Shown piece after piece: positions 1 through 8,860 of a stretch of DNA of 64,000 bases. Positions within the stretch are counted from its first letter, which is position 1; every line of letters starts with the position of its first letter. A program made the position numbers and the translations under genes. Source of the DNA: Treponema sp. (GTDB lineage: Bacteria; Spirochaetota; Spirochaetia; Treponematales; Treponemataceae). The stretch spans positions 1 to 64,000 of the forward strand of contig JAKSLX010000001.1 in NCBI GenBank assembly GCA_024400915.1. The letters are read 5' to 3'. The notes beneath the pieces are model-generated. The model worked only from the letters and a program-made list of their open reading frames with translations. It made no database searches and was not told where the DNA came from.

Positions 1-38
1 AAATTTATTGGAATTTTGTTGGAAATAATTTGGAATTT

Positions 39-1205
39 CTATTGCAAAAAAACATCTACGGTAGCATATATCTTGTCATAGGTGCTTTGAGGGGTGACCC
101 TTACCGTATATCCGTCTCTCTGTTCTTCCACAGCCTCTTTTTTTGCAGTATCATTCAGTCCGTACCGGATATAATACTGTAGCAGCGATATTCCGCCAAT
201 TTTGATATTGAGGTCTGCCCCATATTTTTCTTTGACCAGCTTTAGGTATTCCAGATCGTCAAAACCAATGAGGATTGCCACAGGAACTTCTGCATCATCG
301 GTAAAATAGGTGTAATATGACTTTCCGCAAAAATTCACATCTGCACCGTGGTCCAGAAGATAAAGAACGTGCTCTTTTATTCTTGCATTCAGAAGATGCT
401 TGTTTTGCACAGGTACTCCATAAGAAACCACCTGTTCAATGAGTTCAAGAGGTGCTTTGTTTTTTAGCAGAGTACTAATAAAATCTTTTTCTTCAAAATC
501 ATAGCCTTTCTTGCGGAACTTCTCGATGATTTCTTTATCTTCCAGTGTATAGTCATATTTGATCAGTTCATCATCATAGTGTTCCTTCATGTACACTCGA
601 CCGTCCCTGATGGCAGAAAATCCGATGAATAATGCAAGGACTGAAAAGAAAACAATAAAATAGACTTTTTTTGCTTTTCTTGATCCTCTTTCATAAATAG
701 AAATAAGCTTGAAGGTAATAAAAAGCAGAACCGGATAAACGAAAATAATCGCAAAGCAGATAATCATAAGGGTAATAATCAATCCTATTATTGGAAAGAT
801 TATAAATCCCCTGGTAATGCCTATCAGGATAGCAAAGGGAGCTGCTATAACGGTTCCGATAGATTTAAGTGTCTCTTCAGGTATAAGGCTGACAAGTTTT
901 ACAATGGCGAATCCGATTCCAAAAAGAATGGCTGCTGTTATAAGCGAAAATGCAAAATGTCGTCTTATTATGTTCCTGAGCCTGAGCTGGGAAAATCTGT
1001 TGTTCAGTCTGACAAAAATTACGTTTACAAAGAGGACTGACAGAACAGGTAGGATTAAAAGATATCGGGGATACTGGAAATCAACTATTGCATCTATGAA
1101 AAACAGGCCTTCAATTCCAAGAACCAATGCAGAAACAAAAATATCAATGAACAGGAATGCTTCAATCAATGCTGATGAAAGAATGAATTTGATAAACTTT
1201 TTCAT
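39..1205 (-). CDS. Multi-spanning membrane protein with ankyrin-like C-terminus
   Basis: Unrecognised 388-aa protein. The first ~205 residues are very hydrophobic, with about six likely membrane segments. From about residue 215 it becomes soluble and carries a degenerate ankyrin-like stretch, including the phrase LLDHGADVNFCG near residue 285. Ankyrin modules usually bind proteins, so a membrane-anchored interaction protein is plausible, but no function can be named. The next gene on the same strand also has ankyrin repeats. A TATAAT -10 lies at 1249-1254 on the minus strand, about 45 bp before the start; the -35 is poor. Confidence 0.6.
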   Translation of the reverse strand: MKKFIKFILSSALIEAFLFIDIFVSALVLGIEGLFFIDAIVDFQYPRYLLILPVLSVLFVNVIFVRLNNRFSQLRLRNIIRRHFAFSLITAAILFGIGFAIVKLVSLIPEETLKSIGTVIAAPFAILIGITRGFIIFPIIGLIITLMIICFAIIFVYPVLLFITFKLISIYERGSRKAKKVYFIVFFSVLALFIGFSAIRDGRVYMKEHYDDELIKYDYTLEDKEIIEKFRKKGYDFEEKDFISTLLKNKAPLELIEQVVSYGVPVQNKHLLNARIKEHVLYLLDHGADVNFCGKSYYTYFTDDAEVPVAILIGFDDLEYLKLVKEKYGADLNIKIGGISLLQYYIRYGLNDTAKKEAVEEQRDGYTVRVTPQSTYDKIYATVDVFLQ

Positions 1206-1534
1206 ACCGTACCATTTGTTTTTAATTTGTCTTTTCTAGAGTTCAAAAATTATACAATTTATTGCAGAAAAAATAAAATAAACTGGACGTCTGTGCTTTT
1301 TCATTGTTTCGCTTCTATGTTACCACTAGCAATTCACATATCATAATCTTGAACAGTTTGCGAACTGTCCACAACCAGCTCACAATCCCAATCATTCAAA
1401 ATAATCACTTCGCTGTTCATGTCATTTTAGTTTTGATTTTGACAAATCAGGATTTTTTACTTTATAAACATATTCTCTTACAACACATCGAATCCACACA
1501 CCATGTCTAAATAATGTATTCGTACAGAAACCTA
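1206..1534. other. Intergenic region without a recognisable gene
   Basis: AT-rich gap between two minus-strand genes. It holds the -10-like TATAAT at 1249-1254 serving the downstream gene, and a short hairpin (ACAGTT-TGCG-AACTGT) near 1350. The 68-aa open frame here has no ribosome-binding site and no protein-like composition. Nothing else is evident. Confidence 0.5.
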
Positions 1535-3991
1535 TCATTCAAGGTAGCCAGAATAGCAGTATCCTGTCGTACCTGTTGGAATTGACTTGCCGTCACCAAT
1601 GGAAACACAATCTTCAAGGACTTCAACCTTCACCCAGAATTCATTCATGTCATCGATTTCTGCCTTTTCAGAAAGTTCTAGGACCTTTACTTTTGTACCA
1701 GCTTTTAAAATTCCCAAAAGATTGTAACTGGCATTTCCCCATGAATAATAGTCTGTACGAAGCTTGAGGTTTTCCTTGAGCTTCATTTGTCTACCCAGAT
1801 AGTAAGTTTCCTTTACGGCTTTTTCATAGATGACGTATCTTCTGTCCCTGCCATACCAGATTATTTTTCCATTTGAGTCATAGAATTTACCGTACATTCC
1901 CATGTCTTTTGCAATGAATTTCACAAGAGGAATTGAATGATCTTCGTGAACTTCCTGGAATAATTTCAGAAAGAATTCGCCATTGTTCTGGAAAGGATCT
2001 GCCCCTGCCCTTATTGAAGCCTTTATAACCTCGCATTTATCTTCCTGAGTAAAGTTATAGTGATATTTTGATGCCAGATGATACAGGAAGGAATGACCTT
2101 CAATGTTCTTTGAAAGATCCGGTTTTGCTGAAAGGATCGCCATGATGACATCTTTATCAATTTCCCTTACATTGATTGCATAGAAGATTGCAGTCTGGTC
2201 AAAGTATGTTGCATCATTTTTGAAATCCTTGTTGAAAAGAGAAATGTTTACGTTTACTCCGCCTTGAAAAAATGCCTTAAGAATTTCAGATTGCTTCTTG
2301 TCGATTGCATTCATTATCTGCTTTTTTGAATAAGAAGCCCCATTATTCAAAAGAATTTTGACTGCCTGGGAATTATTTGAATTTACCGCATAATCCAGGG
2401 CTGTAAGTCCATTATTGTCGGCAACATCGATTTTTGATTTTACATCAGGTGTCTTAAGCAGTTCTTCTAGCTGCTTGTTGTCACCCATTGAAACACAGTC
2501 ATATATTGTAACTTTTCTGTCGATTCCTTTTTCTGCCATTTTATTGTCGATGGCAGAAATCATTTGTGCAACCAATTTCTTCTTTTCAGGGTCTGTTGCA
2601 GCATTTGCCACAAGCATTGCATAATCCTTAACGGTTTTGCCTTTTGCATCTTTCATGGTAAGGTCTGCACCGCATTCCAAGGCAGCAATTACAGGTTCGA
2701 TAGTAAAGCGAAAAGGTTCTTCTGCCATGCGTTCAAGGTAAGACATGAATCCTGTCTGCTTTTTACCATCATTACTTATGGTGTTTACATTTGCTCCAAG
2801 ACTGTGAAGGTATCTCATGATTGAAGGATTTCCACGCCATGATGCGTCCCAATATGGAGTGGTACTGTTTTTATTATTATCTTCTATATTTGGGTTATGG
2901 GTTAATACCAGCTTAAGGCAGTCAACATTATCGGACGGTGATGATGCCGCATCTGAAAGAATTCTGTAGCCTTTTAGATTTGCTCCGTATTGTTCAAGTA
3001 GCTTTAAGCCTTCATAATTTCCAACCCAGAGACATTGCAGAATCGGTGAATAGTCGAAGAATCCAGTCCGTTTACCTGATTCCTTTGTGGACGCACCGTT
3101 TTTTAACAGGACTTCAATGAGTTTACCGTCCTTTTTATCTAACCAGAATGCCTGATAAAGAACGGATCTGTCATCATCGGAATAATTTACATCTGCACCC
3201 TTTTCAATAAGGAGTTCAACAAAGCGCATTCCCTTTTCGTCTGCTGTGAATTCACTGTTATACATAAGGTCCATGAGTGCTCCAGGAATCTTCTTTATGG
3301 AAGCACCATTTTCAATCAAAAGGTACACGAATTCAAGATCATCGCAATATCTGAGCAGGTCTTTCAACTCAGGTCGTTTCTTATAATCCACAACATTGGG
3401 GTTGTCGCCGTTTTTTATAAGAAGCTGAATGATTTCCTTTTTTGTGTCGTATGGAACTTCCTTATAAAATCCCTTATCCGATGCAAGACCGTTGAGGCAT
3501 CCTGCCTTAGCTGGTTTTAATCCGCATTCCATAAGGAACTTTAACAGCGGAACATTCCCCTTAAGCAAAGTGTACCTGACTACATTGTCGTTTACACAAT
3601 CATAAACGAATGGCTTGTATTTCTTATTCAGGGAATATTGAATGAATTCCTTGTGGGTTTCAAAAAACTCATTGATGATTGCATATCTGTAATGAGCGCT
3701 GTCTGCAGTTTGAGGAGCCAGTGCTTCATATACGAGGTTTTTGATTTTTTGTAAGCCAGACTTTTCTGCAATATCCAGAATGTGGTCGTCTGGTTTTCCA
3801 TATTTTTTCTCCCCGTAGAAAAAATCATGGCTATCGGGGAATATTTTAAGCACCTGTTTTACCGCTTCCTCATTTTTTTCGAGAATCGCTTTTTCCAGTG
3901 CACCGATATAATCTGAATTATCGGTATAATCTGCAAAAGCAAGACCTGCAAAGAAAATTGAGATCACTGCATACAATAAAACTTTTTTCAT
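1535..3991 (-). CDS. Exported ankyrin-repeat protein with C-terminal SH3-like domain
   Basis: About 818 aa. I start it at the ATG of MKKVLLYAV, which begins a clear signal peptide and sits 8 nt after GGGGA; seven upstream in-frame codons lack a better site. Many ankyrin repeats follow, shown by recurring LLIKNGDNPN, LLIEKGADVN, LLKNGAST and ILLNNGAS motifs over most of the protein. The last ~75 residues (LKLRTDYYSWGN... to GYCYSGYLE) look like a bacterial SH3 domain, as in proteins that bind peptidoglycan or periplasmic partners. It is probably a periplasmic or surface protein-interaction scaffold. It leads a run of exported proteins on the same strand. Confidence 0.75.
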   Translation of the reverse strand: MKKVLLYAVISIFFAGLAFADYTDNSDYIGALEKAILEKNEEAVKQVLKIFPDSHDFFYGEKKYGKPDDHILDIAEKSGLQKIKNLVYEALAPQTADSAHYRYAIINEFFETHKEFIQYSLNKKYKPFVYDCVNDNVVRYTLLKGNVPLLKFLMECGLKPAKAGCLNGLASDKGFYKEVPYDTKKEIIQLLIKNGDNPNVVDYKKRPELKDLLRYCDDLEFVYLLIENGASIKKIPGALMDLMYNSEFTADEKGMRFVELLIEKGADVNYSDDDRSVLYQAFWLDKKDGKLIEVLLKNGASTKESGKRTGFFDYSPILQCLWVGNYEGLKLLEQYGANLKGYRILSDAASSPSDNVDCLKLVLTHNPNIEDNNKNSTTPYWDASWRGNPSIMRYLHSLGANVNTISNDGKKQTGFMSYLERMAEEPFRFTIEPVIAALECGADLTMKDAKGKTVKDYAMLVANAATDPEKKKLVAQMISAIDNKMAEKGIDRKVTIYDCVSMGDNKQLEELLKTPDVKSKIDVADNNGLTALDYAVNSNNSQAVKILLNNGASYSKKQIMNAIDKKQSEILKAFFQGGVNVNISLFNKDFKNDATYFDQTAIFYAINVREIDKDVIMAILSAKPDLSKNIEGHSFLYHLASKYHYNFTQEDKCEVIKASIRAGADPFQNNGEFFLKLFQEVHEDHSIPLVKFIAKDMGMYGKFYDSNGKIIWYGRDRRYVIYEKAVKETYYLGRQMKLKENLKLRTDYYSWGNASYNLLGILKAGTKVKVLELSEKAEIDDMNEFWVKVEVLEDCVSIGDGKSIPTGTTGYCYSGYLE

Positions 3992-4024
3992 TCTATATTT
4001 CCCCATCAACATTACATACAGGCA

Positions 4025-4912
4025 TTACGAAACACTGATGATTCCATAATCTTCAATTTCCATTGTTTCTACGTAAACTTCTCCAGGAATTAATCCTTCT
4101 ATAATAATCATTCCATTCTTATCCGTTTTACCCTTAATGATTTTTCCATCCATTAAAGTTACCTTATAGGGCAGATCATCAAGAGGAGTCCCATCGAAAT
4201 AAACAATTTGCCTTTCAAATGTCATGGAAACTTCAATTGCAGGACTTGTTGCAGGTGAACACCCAGGAGCTTGGATTTCAAAAACGCAGGAAGGCTTTTT
4301 TTCAAGATAGAATCCATCCCACTGATAGACGATTTCTAAGCAAATCTTATTGTCCTTAACTGGAACTTCTGCCATAACCAATGATTTTCCATTATTTACA
4401 TCACGGATTCTTACAACAACCTTATCAGCAATTCCGTCTACATCAGCTGAACAAAGCATCGGCTTTCCCATTACATTTTTTTTTGCAGTCTTTTTGTTTT
4501 CATCAAGCCATTTTAAATTCTTTACGGTAAGTCGGTTCAATTTTACTTCAAGGGGAGTTTTTGTCTGTGCAGAATGCAAACCATAACGGGCTATGGCAAT
4601 AAACTTTGGGTTCTTTTTTGAAGCAATGTCTAAAGTTCCCCGCTGAAATTTCCATGCGGCCCTTGCCTTTCCTTCTGCTACTGGAACTTCAAAAGATGCG
4701 TATGGAGCACAGCTTGATTGATTCTTGCCAGCAGGATAGATATCTATAGTTACAGTCTGATTCTTATCTCCTCCAGATACTTCCGCAATGACAACAGCAT
4801 CACATCCTTCATTTTCAGAAGAGTTTTTCCAATAAATGTTCTTTATTTCCTGAGAAAAAATGGCAGAAGAACAAAGAACACAAGCGATAAACAGTAATAT
4901 ATTTTTTTTCAT
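4025..4912 (-). CDS. Exported Ig-like/carboxypeptidase-regulatory-like protein
   Basis: Unrecognised 295-aa protein with a signal peptide (MKKNILLFIACVLCSSAIFS). Two similar beta-rich modules follow: residues ~22-125 (NIYWKN...VTIDIYPAG) and ~130-225 (NLKWLDENKK...VVVRIRDVNNG). Each opens with an aromatic K/N-x-x-W strand, suggesting duplicated Ig-like domains. The last ~55 residues (YKVTLMDGKIIKGKTDKNG...GLIPGEVYV) resemble the small beta-sandwich tails seen in carboxypeptidase-regulatory and secretion-associated proteins. It lies 12 nt after the next upstream-coded gene's neighbourhood and in line with the ankyrin protein, so co-transcription is likely. Function unknown. Confidence 0.6.
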   Translation of the reverse strand: MKKNILLFIACVLCSSAIFSQEIKNIYWKNSSENEGCDAVVIAEVSGGDKNQTVTIDIYPAGKNQSSCAPYASFEVPVAEGKARAAWKFQRGTLDIASKKNPKFIAIARYGLHSAQTKTPLEVKLNRLTVKNLKWLDENKKTAKKNVMGKPMLCSADVDGIADKVVVRIRDVNNGKSLVMAEVPVKDNKICLEIVYQWDGFYLEKKPSCVFEIQAPGCSPATSPAIEVSMTFERQIVYFDGTPLDDLPYKVTLMDGKIIKGKTDKNGMIIIEGLIPGEVYVETMEIEDYGIISVS

Positions 4913-4931
4913 AAGTTGATTTTCCTATTAA

Positions 4932-5816
4932 CTAAAGTTCCTGATAAACAAAAAAGCTTCCAAGTGAAACAGTTTTACCGTCAGTCTTTAAAACAAATTC
5001 TGGGGTATATTCATTTATAAGGCCTTTCTCAAATTCAAAGACAAGGTTCCGCCAGCGGTTGTCCTTTGTGTGCTGGATTTTTTCCTTAACTTCTATATCC
5101 TTGTAGACCAAGGAAACTTCATCACATTCAGAATTCATGTCTGCACGAACTATGACAAAAGTTCTTAGGCGTTTTATGCAGTTCTTGAAAGTGAACCTAA
5201 ATTCTGAATCAGAATAAGTTGCCACATCATCTTTTACTGGAACTCCATTAGGATATTTATTAGTTGCAGTCACTTTTGTATTCAAAATAGATTCAGTTTT
5301 TTCAGAAAGTCCTATGCAAAAACGACCATCTTTTTGCGGCACATTGGTTTTAACCATGGCTGTAATGGTCAGTTTTGCACCATCTATTTTTAAAGGAGCA
5401 TCCAATGCACCACTGTAATCCCTTAGCAAATCCATGGATGTTTTTGGTACTGCAGGTTCTTCAACGTATGGTCTGCTTAAAGTGTAGGAAACCTGAACAT
5501 AGGCTGCAGCAGATTCCAGGGCGTCATCATAAAAGCAATGGAGCAATTTCTTTTCACCTGCTGCCAGAAAATTAAATTTTTTCTGGATTTTTGAATATGC
5601 TTCCTCAATGGCGAAATCCTTAGCTTTTTCAAGTGATCTAATTTCCCCATCAACTTTTACTGAAGCACAGGCAGTGTAAGTTGTCTCAATAAATCCACCT
5701 GTCTCTCTGTAGATTATCTGTTCAGAATCCATCACCTGTTCCGAATACCAGGAAGGCAAACTGTATGCCTTCATCACAATAGCAGCAATGACAGCTGCAA
5801 CAAATACTTTTTTCAA
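4932..5816 (-). CDS. Exported protein of unknown function
   Basis: Unrecognised 294-aa protein with a signal peptide ending near KAYS-LPSW. The opening mature sequence (PSWYSEQV... followed by an Ala-rich helix AKDFAIEEAYSKIQKKF) recalls LPP20/YlpA-type spirochaete envelope proteins, where a short motif precedes a helix-beta domain; this is only a resemblance. The remainder is beta-rich. It is transcribed with the two genes downstream on the minus strand (19 nt gap), so it probably works with the Ig-like and ankyrin proteins at the cell envelope. Confidence 0.55.
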   Translation of the reverse strand: MKKVFVAAVIAAIVMKAYSLPSWYSEQVMDSEQIIYRETGGFIETTYTACASVKVDGEIRSLEKAKDFAIEEAYSKIQKKFNFLAAGEKKLLHCFYDDALESAAAYVQVSYTLSRPYVEEPAVPKTSMDLLRDYSGALDAPLKIDGAKLTITAMVKTNVPQKDGRFCIGLSEKTESILNTKVTATNKYPNGVPVKDDVATYSDSEFRFTFKNCIKRLRTFVIVRADMNSECDEVSLVYKDIEVKEKIQHTKDNRWRNLVFEFEKGLINEYTPEFVLKTDGKTVSLGSFFVYQEL

Positions 5817-5910
5817 TTTCTACCTCTTTTTGTTATATTCTCTACTCTATTACATATTACTATATTTAATTGTCAATATTATATAGTAAAGATGAATCAA
5901 TCTACTTCCC

Positions 5911-7338
5911 TTAGTGTTCATACTGGATTTTTGCAGAAATATCATAATGCTTAAGGATTTTTTTCAGGTCATTCTCGGAGGCTTCATAGGTAATGCTTTT
6001 ACCATTAGTGAAATTAAATTTCAAAGTAAGTCCTGTAATAAAATGGTAGTAGCAGCTCCAACCATCATAAAATCCTTTAAAGTTTATTGTGTTCTCCTTT
6101 TCAGAAATGTCAGTAATCACATCACTATCATTAAACAAAGGAATTGAACTTGAAATTTTATACTCAATTGATTTTACAGGAATCTTAGAATCAAAACTAA
6201 AATCATTTCGATACTTCAGGTAAAGTTTTAAGTTATTGTCATCATAGAGTTCCGTATATTCAATTTTGTCGTAATTATTTTTGTTGCAATATTCAACCAT
6301 AAGTTCATACAAAGCCATCCTATCAGTATTCGAAACATAATATTCCGTTGCATCACTCCATGTTGTTTTGTCCTTTACAGAAACAAGCCCCATTTCGATA
6401 TCTGAGGAAAGTTCATATCCAATATCATCTTTGATTCCCGCCTGAATTAAATCAATGGCATCCAACCTTATCACCTCGTCTTCACCGTCACTTCGGTAAA
6501 GGAAAGCAGGATAAGTTTCTCCGAATAATCCCGTAATACATGTGTCCTTATATTTTGAACCTTTATACACATCAAGAATTTCAAATTCAAGAACTTCAGC
6601 AGGTTCATCAAAAGTAAAACGCTGTTCAATTACTTCATCCTTTAGTTCAAAAACATAAGATTTTTTTGTTCCTGCATCCGTAACTTTGATTTTTCTTACA
6701 CGGGAATTTTTTTTGTAATAATCTGGATGCAAAGGATCAACATAACCATTCAAAATTACAAATGAATAAATCGGTTCCGAAAATCTGGCAGTTAATTTTT
6801 CACCGATTCCATAATCATCAACACCTTCCACCCATGGGCGATGTGAATAGTTCCATACACCTTTATTCTCGAATTCTTCTGCATAACTGCAAAAAGGATC
6901 CTTAGAAATGTTTTTCATATAGGAAGATAGATTTTCTGGTGAATAGCTGATTTTTTTACCATTGATTTCTTCTTTCAAAAATGACGAGGCTGAAAATGCA
7001 ACATCAGGGACATCAACAAGTTCAGGTTTTTCCCAAGTAGAAGGTGCTACCCAATAATTCAATTTATTTTGATTTCCTAAAGGATATTTTAAATTCAATA
7101 CTGTTGCCTGAACAAAACGTTCGTAACCGCTTGGTTGGAAAATTATAAGTTTGTCTTCAAAGTGATACCAGCCATCTCCTCCAACGTAAAGCTTTTTCCT
7201 GTCTACCTTGCGATGTCCAGCCCAAAAAATAGCATCATTATTAGCCACAAAGTCACCGAATAATAAATATTCAACAGCAAAGACAGAATGAATCGAAATG
7301 AGAACAATAAAAATGCCAAATAATATTTTCTTTTTCAT
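5911..7338 (-). CDS. Exported protein with NADase-type glycan-binding-like domain
   Basis: 475 aa with a signal peptide (MKKKILFGIFIVLISIHSVFA). Residues ~165-285 read W-x-EG-V-DDYGIGE, then ILNGYVDP, YYKKNSRVRKIKV and a final VYKGSKYKDTCITGLF. This order (G-I-G-E, N-G-Y, N-x-R-x-K, Y-x-G-x-K-Y-x-D-T-C-I) matches the NADase-type glycan-binding, discoidin-like domain in many secreted bacterial proteins. The C-terminal ~190 residues are unassigned. The enzymatic NADase domain itself is not evident. Likely a periplasmic or surface carbohydrate-binding protein. Confidence is good for the domain, low for the role. Confidence 0.6.
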   Translation of the reverse strand: MKKKILFGIFIVLISIHSVFAVEYLLFGDFVANNDAIFWAGHRKVDRKKLYVGGDGWYHFEDKLIIFQPSGYERFVQATVLNLKYPLGNQNKLNYWVAPSTWEKPELVDVPDVAFSASSFLKEEINGKKISYSPENLSSYMKNISKDPFCSYAEEFENKGVWNYSHRPWVEGVDDYGIGEKLTARFSEPIYSFVILNGYVDPLHPDYYKKNSRVRKIKVTDAGTKKSYVFELKDEVIEQRFTFDEPAEVLEFEILDVYKGSKYKDTCITGLFGETYPAFLYRSDGEDEVIRLDAIDLIQAGIKDDIGYELSSDIEMGLVSVKDKTTWSDATEYYVSNTDRMALYELMVEYCNKNNYDKIEYTELYDDNNLKLYLKYRNDFSFDSKIPVKSIEYKISSSIPLFNDSDVITDISEKENTINFKGFYDGWSCYYHFITGLTLKFNFTNGKSITYEASENDLKKILKHYDISAKIQYEH

Positions 7339-7467
7339 ACTTTTTTACCTCCCGTTGCCACTGGTGATAGCATAACATAAATTAAACATATTCCGTATAA
7401 AACTCTTATATCGCTTTTCCCTATAAGATTCATATTGAGTTATTTTCTTCCATAAGAGTACAACATT

Positions 7468-7929
7468 TTAATATTCAGATGGATCCATCATAAAGCGCTT
7501 ATATTTCATAGTCTTTTTATCAAGATTAAAGGAAGGACCATCCGTTGCATTTTTGCCATTATTTGTATAGAAATCTGCAGAAACTGAACCATTGTTCTTA
7601 TTAATCCGTATATTCCATCCATAAAATTTTTGTGCAGCAACATTTCCATAAAACAGCAATTCAGATGAATTATATATATGATCATTATCGAAAATTAAAA
7701 GAGGAATCATTTCACCATTATCTATCATGTAGAAAACAGCTTTACTAACTATTTTTGTTGAACCTTCCGCATACTGATATGAATAATTTATTTCCGCAGA
7801 ATCAAAATCAATTTTTTCCGTGCAATAATTATTGTCACTAAAGAAATCATTCAAATTCAGTTTATTTGTTTCACCAAAACAAAAGCTAAACAGCAAAACA
7901 TAGAATGCAAACAGAAAAAGTTTTTTCAT
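7468..7929 (-). CDS. Small exported protein of unknown function
   Basis: 153 aa with a signal peptide (MKKLFLFAFYVLLFSFCFG) and a beta-rich, Asn/Tyr-rich mature part. No family recognised. It shares strand, size class and export signal with its neighbours, and is separated by ~130 bp from the glycan-binding-like gene and ~95 bp from the rhodanese gene. Confidence 0.5.
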   Translation of the reverse strand: MKKLFLFAFYVLLFSFCFGETNKLNLNDFFSDNNYCTEKIDFDSAEINYSYQYAEGSTKIVSKAVFYMIDNGEMIPLLIFDNDHIYNSSELLFYGNVAAQKFYGWNIRINKNNGSVSADFYTNNGKNATDGPSFNLDKKTMKYKRFMMDPSEY

Positions 7930-8022
7930 TTATTGAACTTCCTGACTATCAGTGATAATACTTTATTTTTAAGAGATTTGCAGGAAGAAATCCACATGGG
8001 GAAAGGCAATCTATGACAGCTT

Positions 8023-8427
8023 TTATTTTTCAATCGGACCATCGTAAGCAATGATTCCGCCAATCTCAATTACCTTTGCATAACCAAAGTCAATCAGCTT
8101 CTGGGCGCTCTGTTTTGATCGCCTTCCTGAACGGCAGTAGACATAAATAGTTTGACTCTTGTTTTTAATGAGCCTGCCCGCATCCTGTTCTGTAAAAGTT
8201 TCGTTCGTAAGCTGAACACTACCTGGAATATGTCCAGCTGCATATTCTTCGGGAGTCCTCACATCAAGCAGAACAAAATCCGTGTCCCTTGCCATAAGTT
8301 TCAAACCTTCTTCCATGGAAACAGATTTAAATGCATTCACAGCAGCCTCCTTTATCTTTGTTTCTTTTGCGGTGCAGGAAACGAGAAAGAGTATCAGGAA
8401 TATAATGATCGACAAAAGCTTCTTCAT
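8023..8427 (-). CDS. Rhodanese-domain lipoprotein
   Basis: 134 aa. The N-terminus is a hydrophobic signal ending in LVSC, a good lipobox, so it should be an envelope-anchored lipoprotein. Residues ~38-130 form one rhodanese domain: DFVLLDVRTPEEYAAGHIPGS, then the catalytic-loop motif VYCRSGRRS with the active-site Cys. Single-domain rhodaneses move sulfane sulfur between a persulfide Cys and an acceptor such as cyanide or thiols. The periplasmic location suggests thiol or sulfur handling there. Substrate unknown. Confidence 0.85.
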   Translation of the reverse strand: MKKLLSIIIFLILFLVSCTAKETKIKEAAVNAFKSVSMEEGLKLMARDTDFVLLDVRTPEEYAAGHIPGSVQLTNETFTEQDAGRLIKNKSQTIYVYCRSGRRSKQSAQKLIDFGYAKVIEIGGIIAYDGPIEK

Positions 8428-8502
8428 ATAGGTCCTTCTTCCGTATTATAGCATGAATGAAGCGCGGAATGTAATGTTGATTTTAAAGACCTTCATGATG
8501 TT

Positions 8503-8536
8503 ACCCCGTACAGGCAGTAAACTGCCTGTACGGGGT
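8503..8536. repeat. Perfect 16-bp inverted repeat with 2-nt centre
   Basis: ACCCCGTACAGGCAGT, then AA, then its exact reverse complement. It is GC-rich and sits at the end of the rhodanese transcription unit, next to a GC-rich repeat block. As RNA it would form a very stable hairpin, but no T-run follows on either strand, so it is not a classic intrinsic terminator. It could be a repeat terminus or an mRNA 3'-end structure. Confidence 0.75.
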
Positions 8537-8632
8537 CGGGCTGCTCCAGGTTCCGCTATCGCTCCAGCATCCTCACTCGCTGCGCTCCCTGCGGTGGCCG
8601 CTCCGCGCCTTGCGTATCCCTAGCACGTTAAA
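8537..8632. repeat. GC-rich intergenic repeat-like block
   Basis: This ~95-bp stretch (TCGGGCTGCTCCAGG to CCCTAGCACG) is far more GC-rich than anything nearby and contains no credible gene. Its internal pattern (CTCACTCGCTGCGCTCCCTG) is typical of dispersed intergenic repeats. It borders the restriction island. Confidence 0.5.
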
Positions 8633-8860
8633 TCCTTTCTTGATCTGAAATCTTCTATATCTTTCTGCAAACTGACTTCCTGAAATTTTTGGATTCTGCC
8701 CGATCACTCCAATCATTTTCTGGGTAGTTTATGTGTTTCTTTACTGAAACTTTGAGTTTTTATTTTGCCATTTCAGAAACTAAGTTTTTAACGTTTAATT
8801 AGTTGCTCACACAGTACGGTCTTACACAGACTTCAATTACAAATTTGAAAATAAATCAAG
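8633..8860. other. Intergenic stretch downstream of the restriction operon
   Basis: AT-rich, no open frame with a ribosome-binding site and no clear terminator. I see nothing identifiable. Confidence 0.4.

Noticed and set aside
1304..1510. 68-codon plus-strand frame in the first intergenic region.
   Set aside because: No Shine-Dalgarno and no recognisable sequence; the gap is AT-rich with a promoter for the minus-strand gene.
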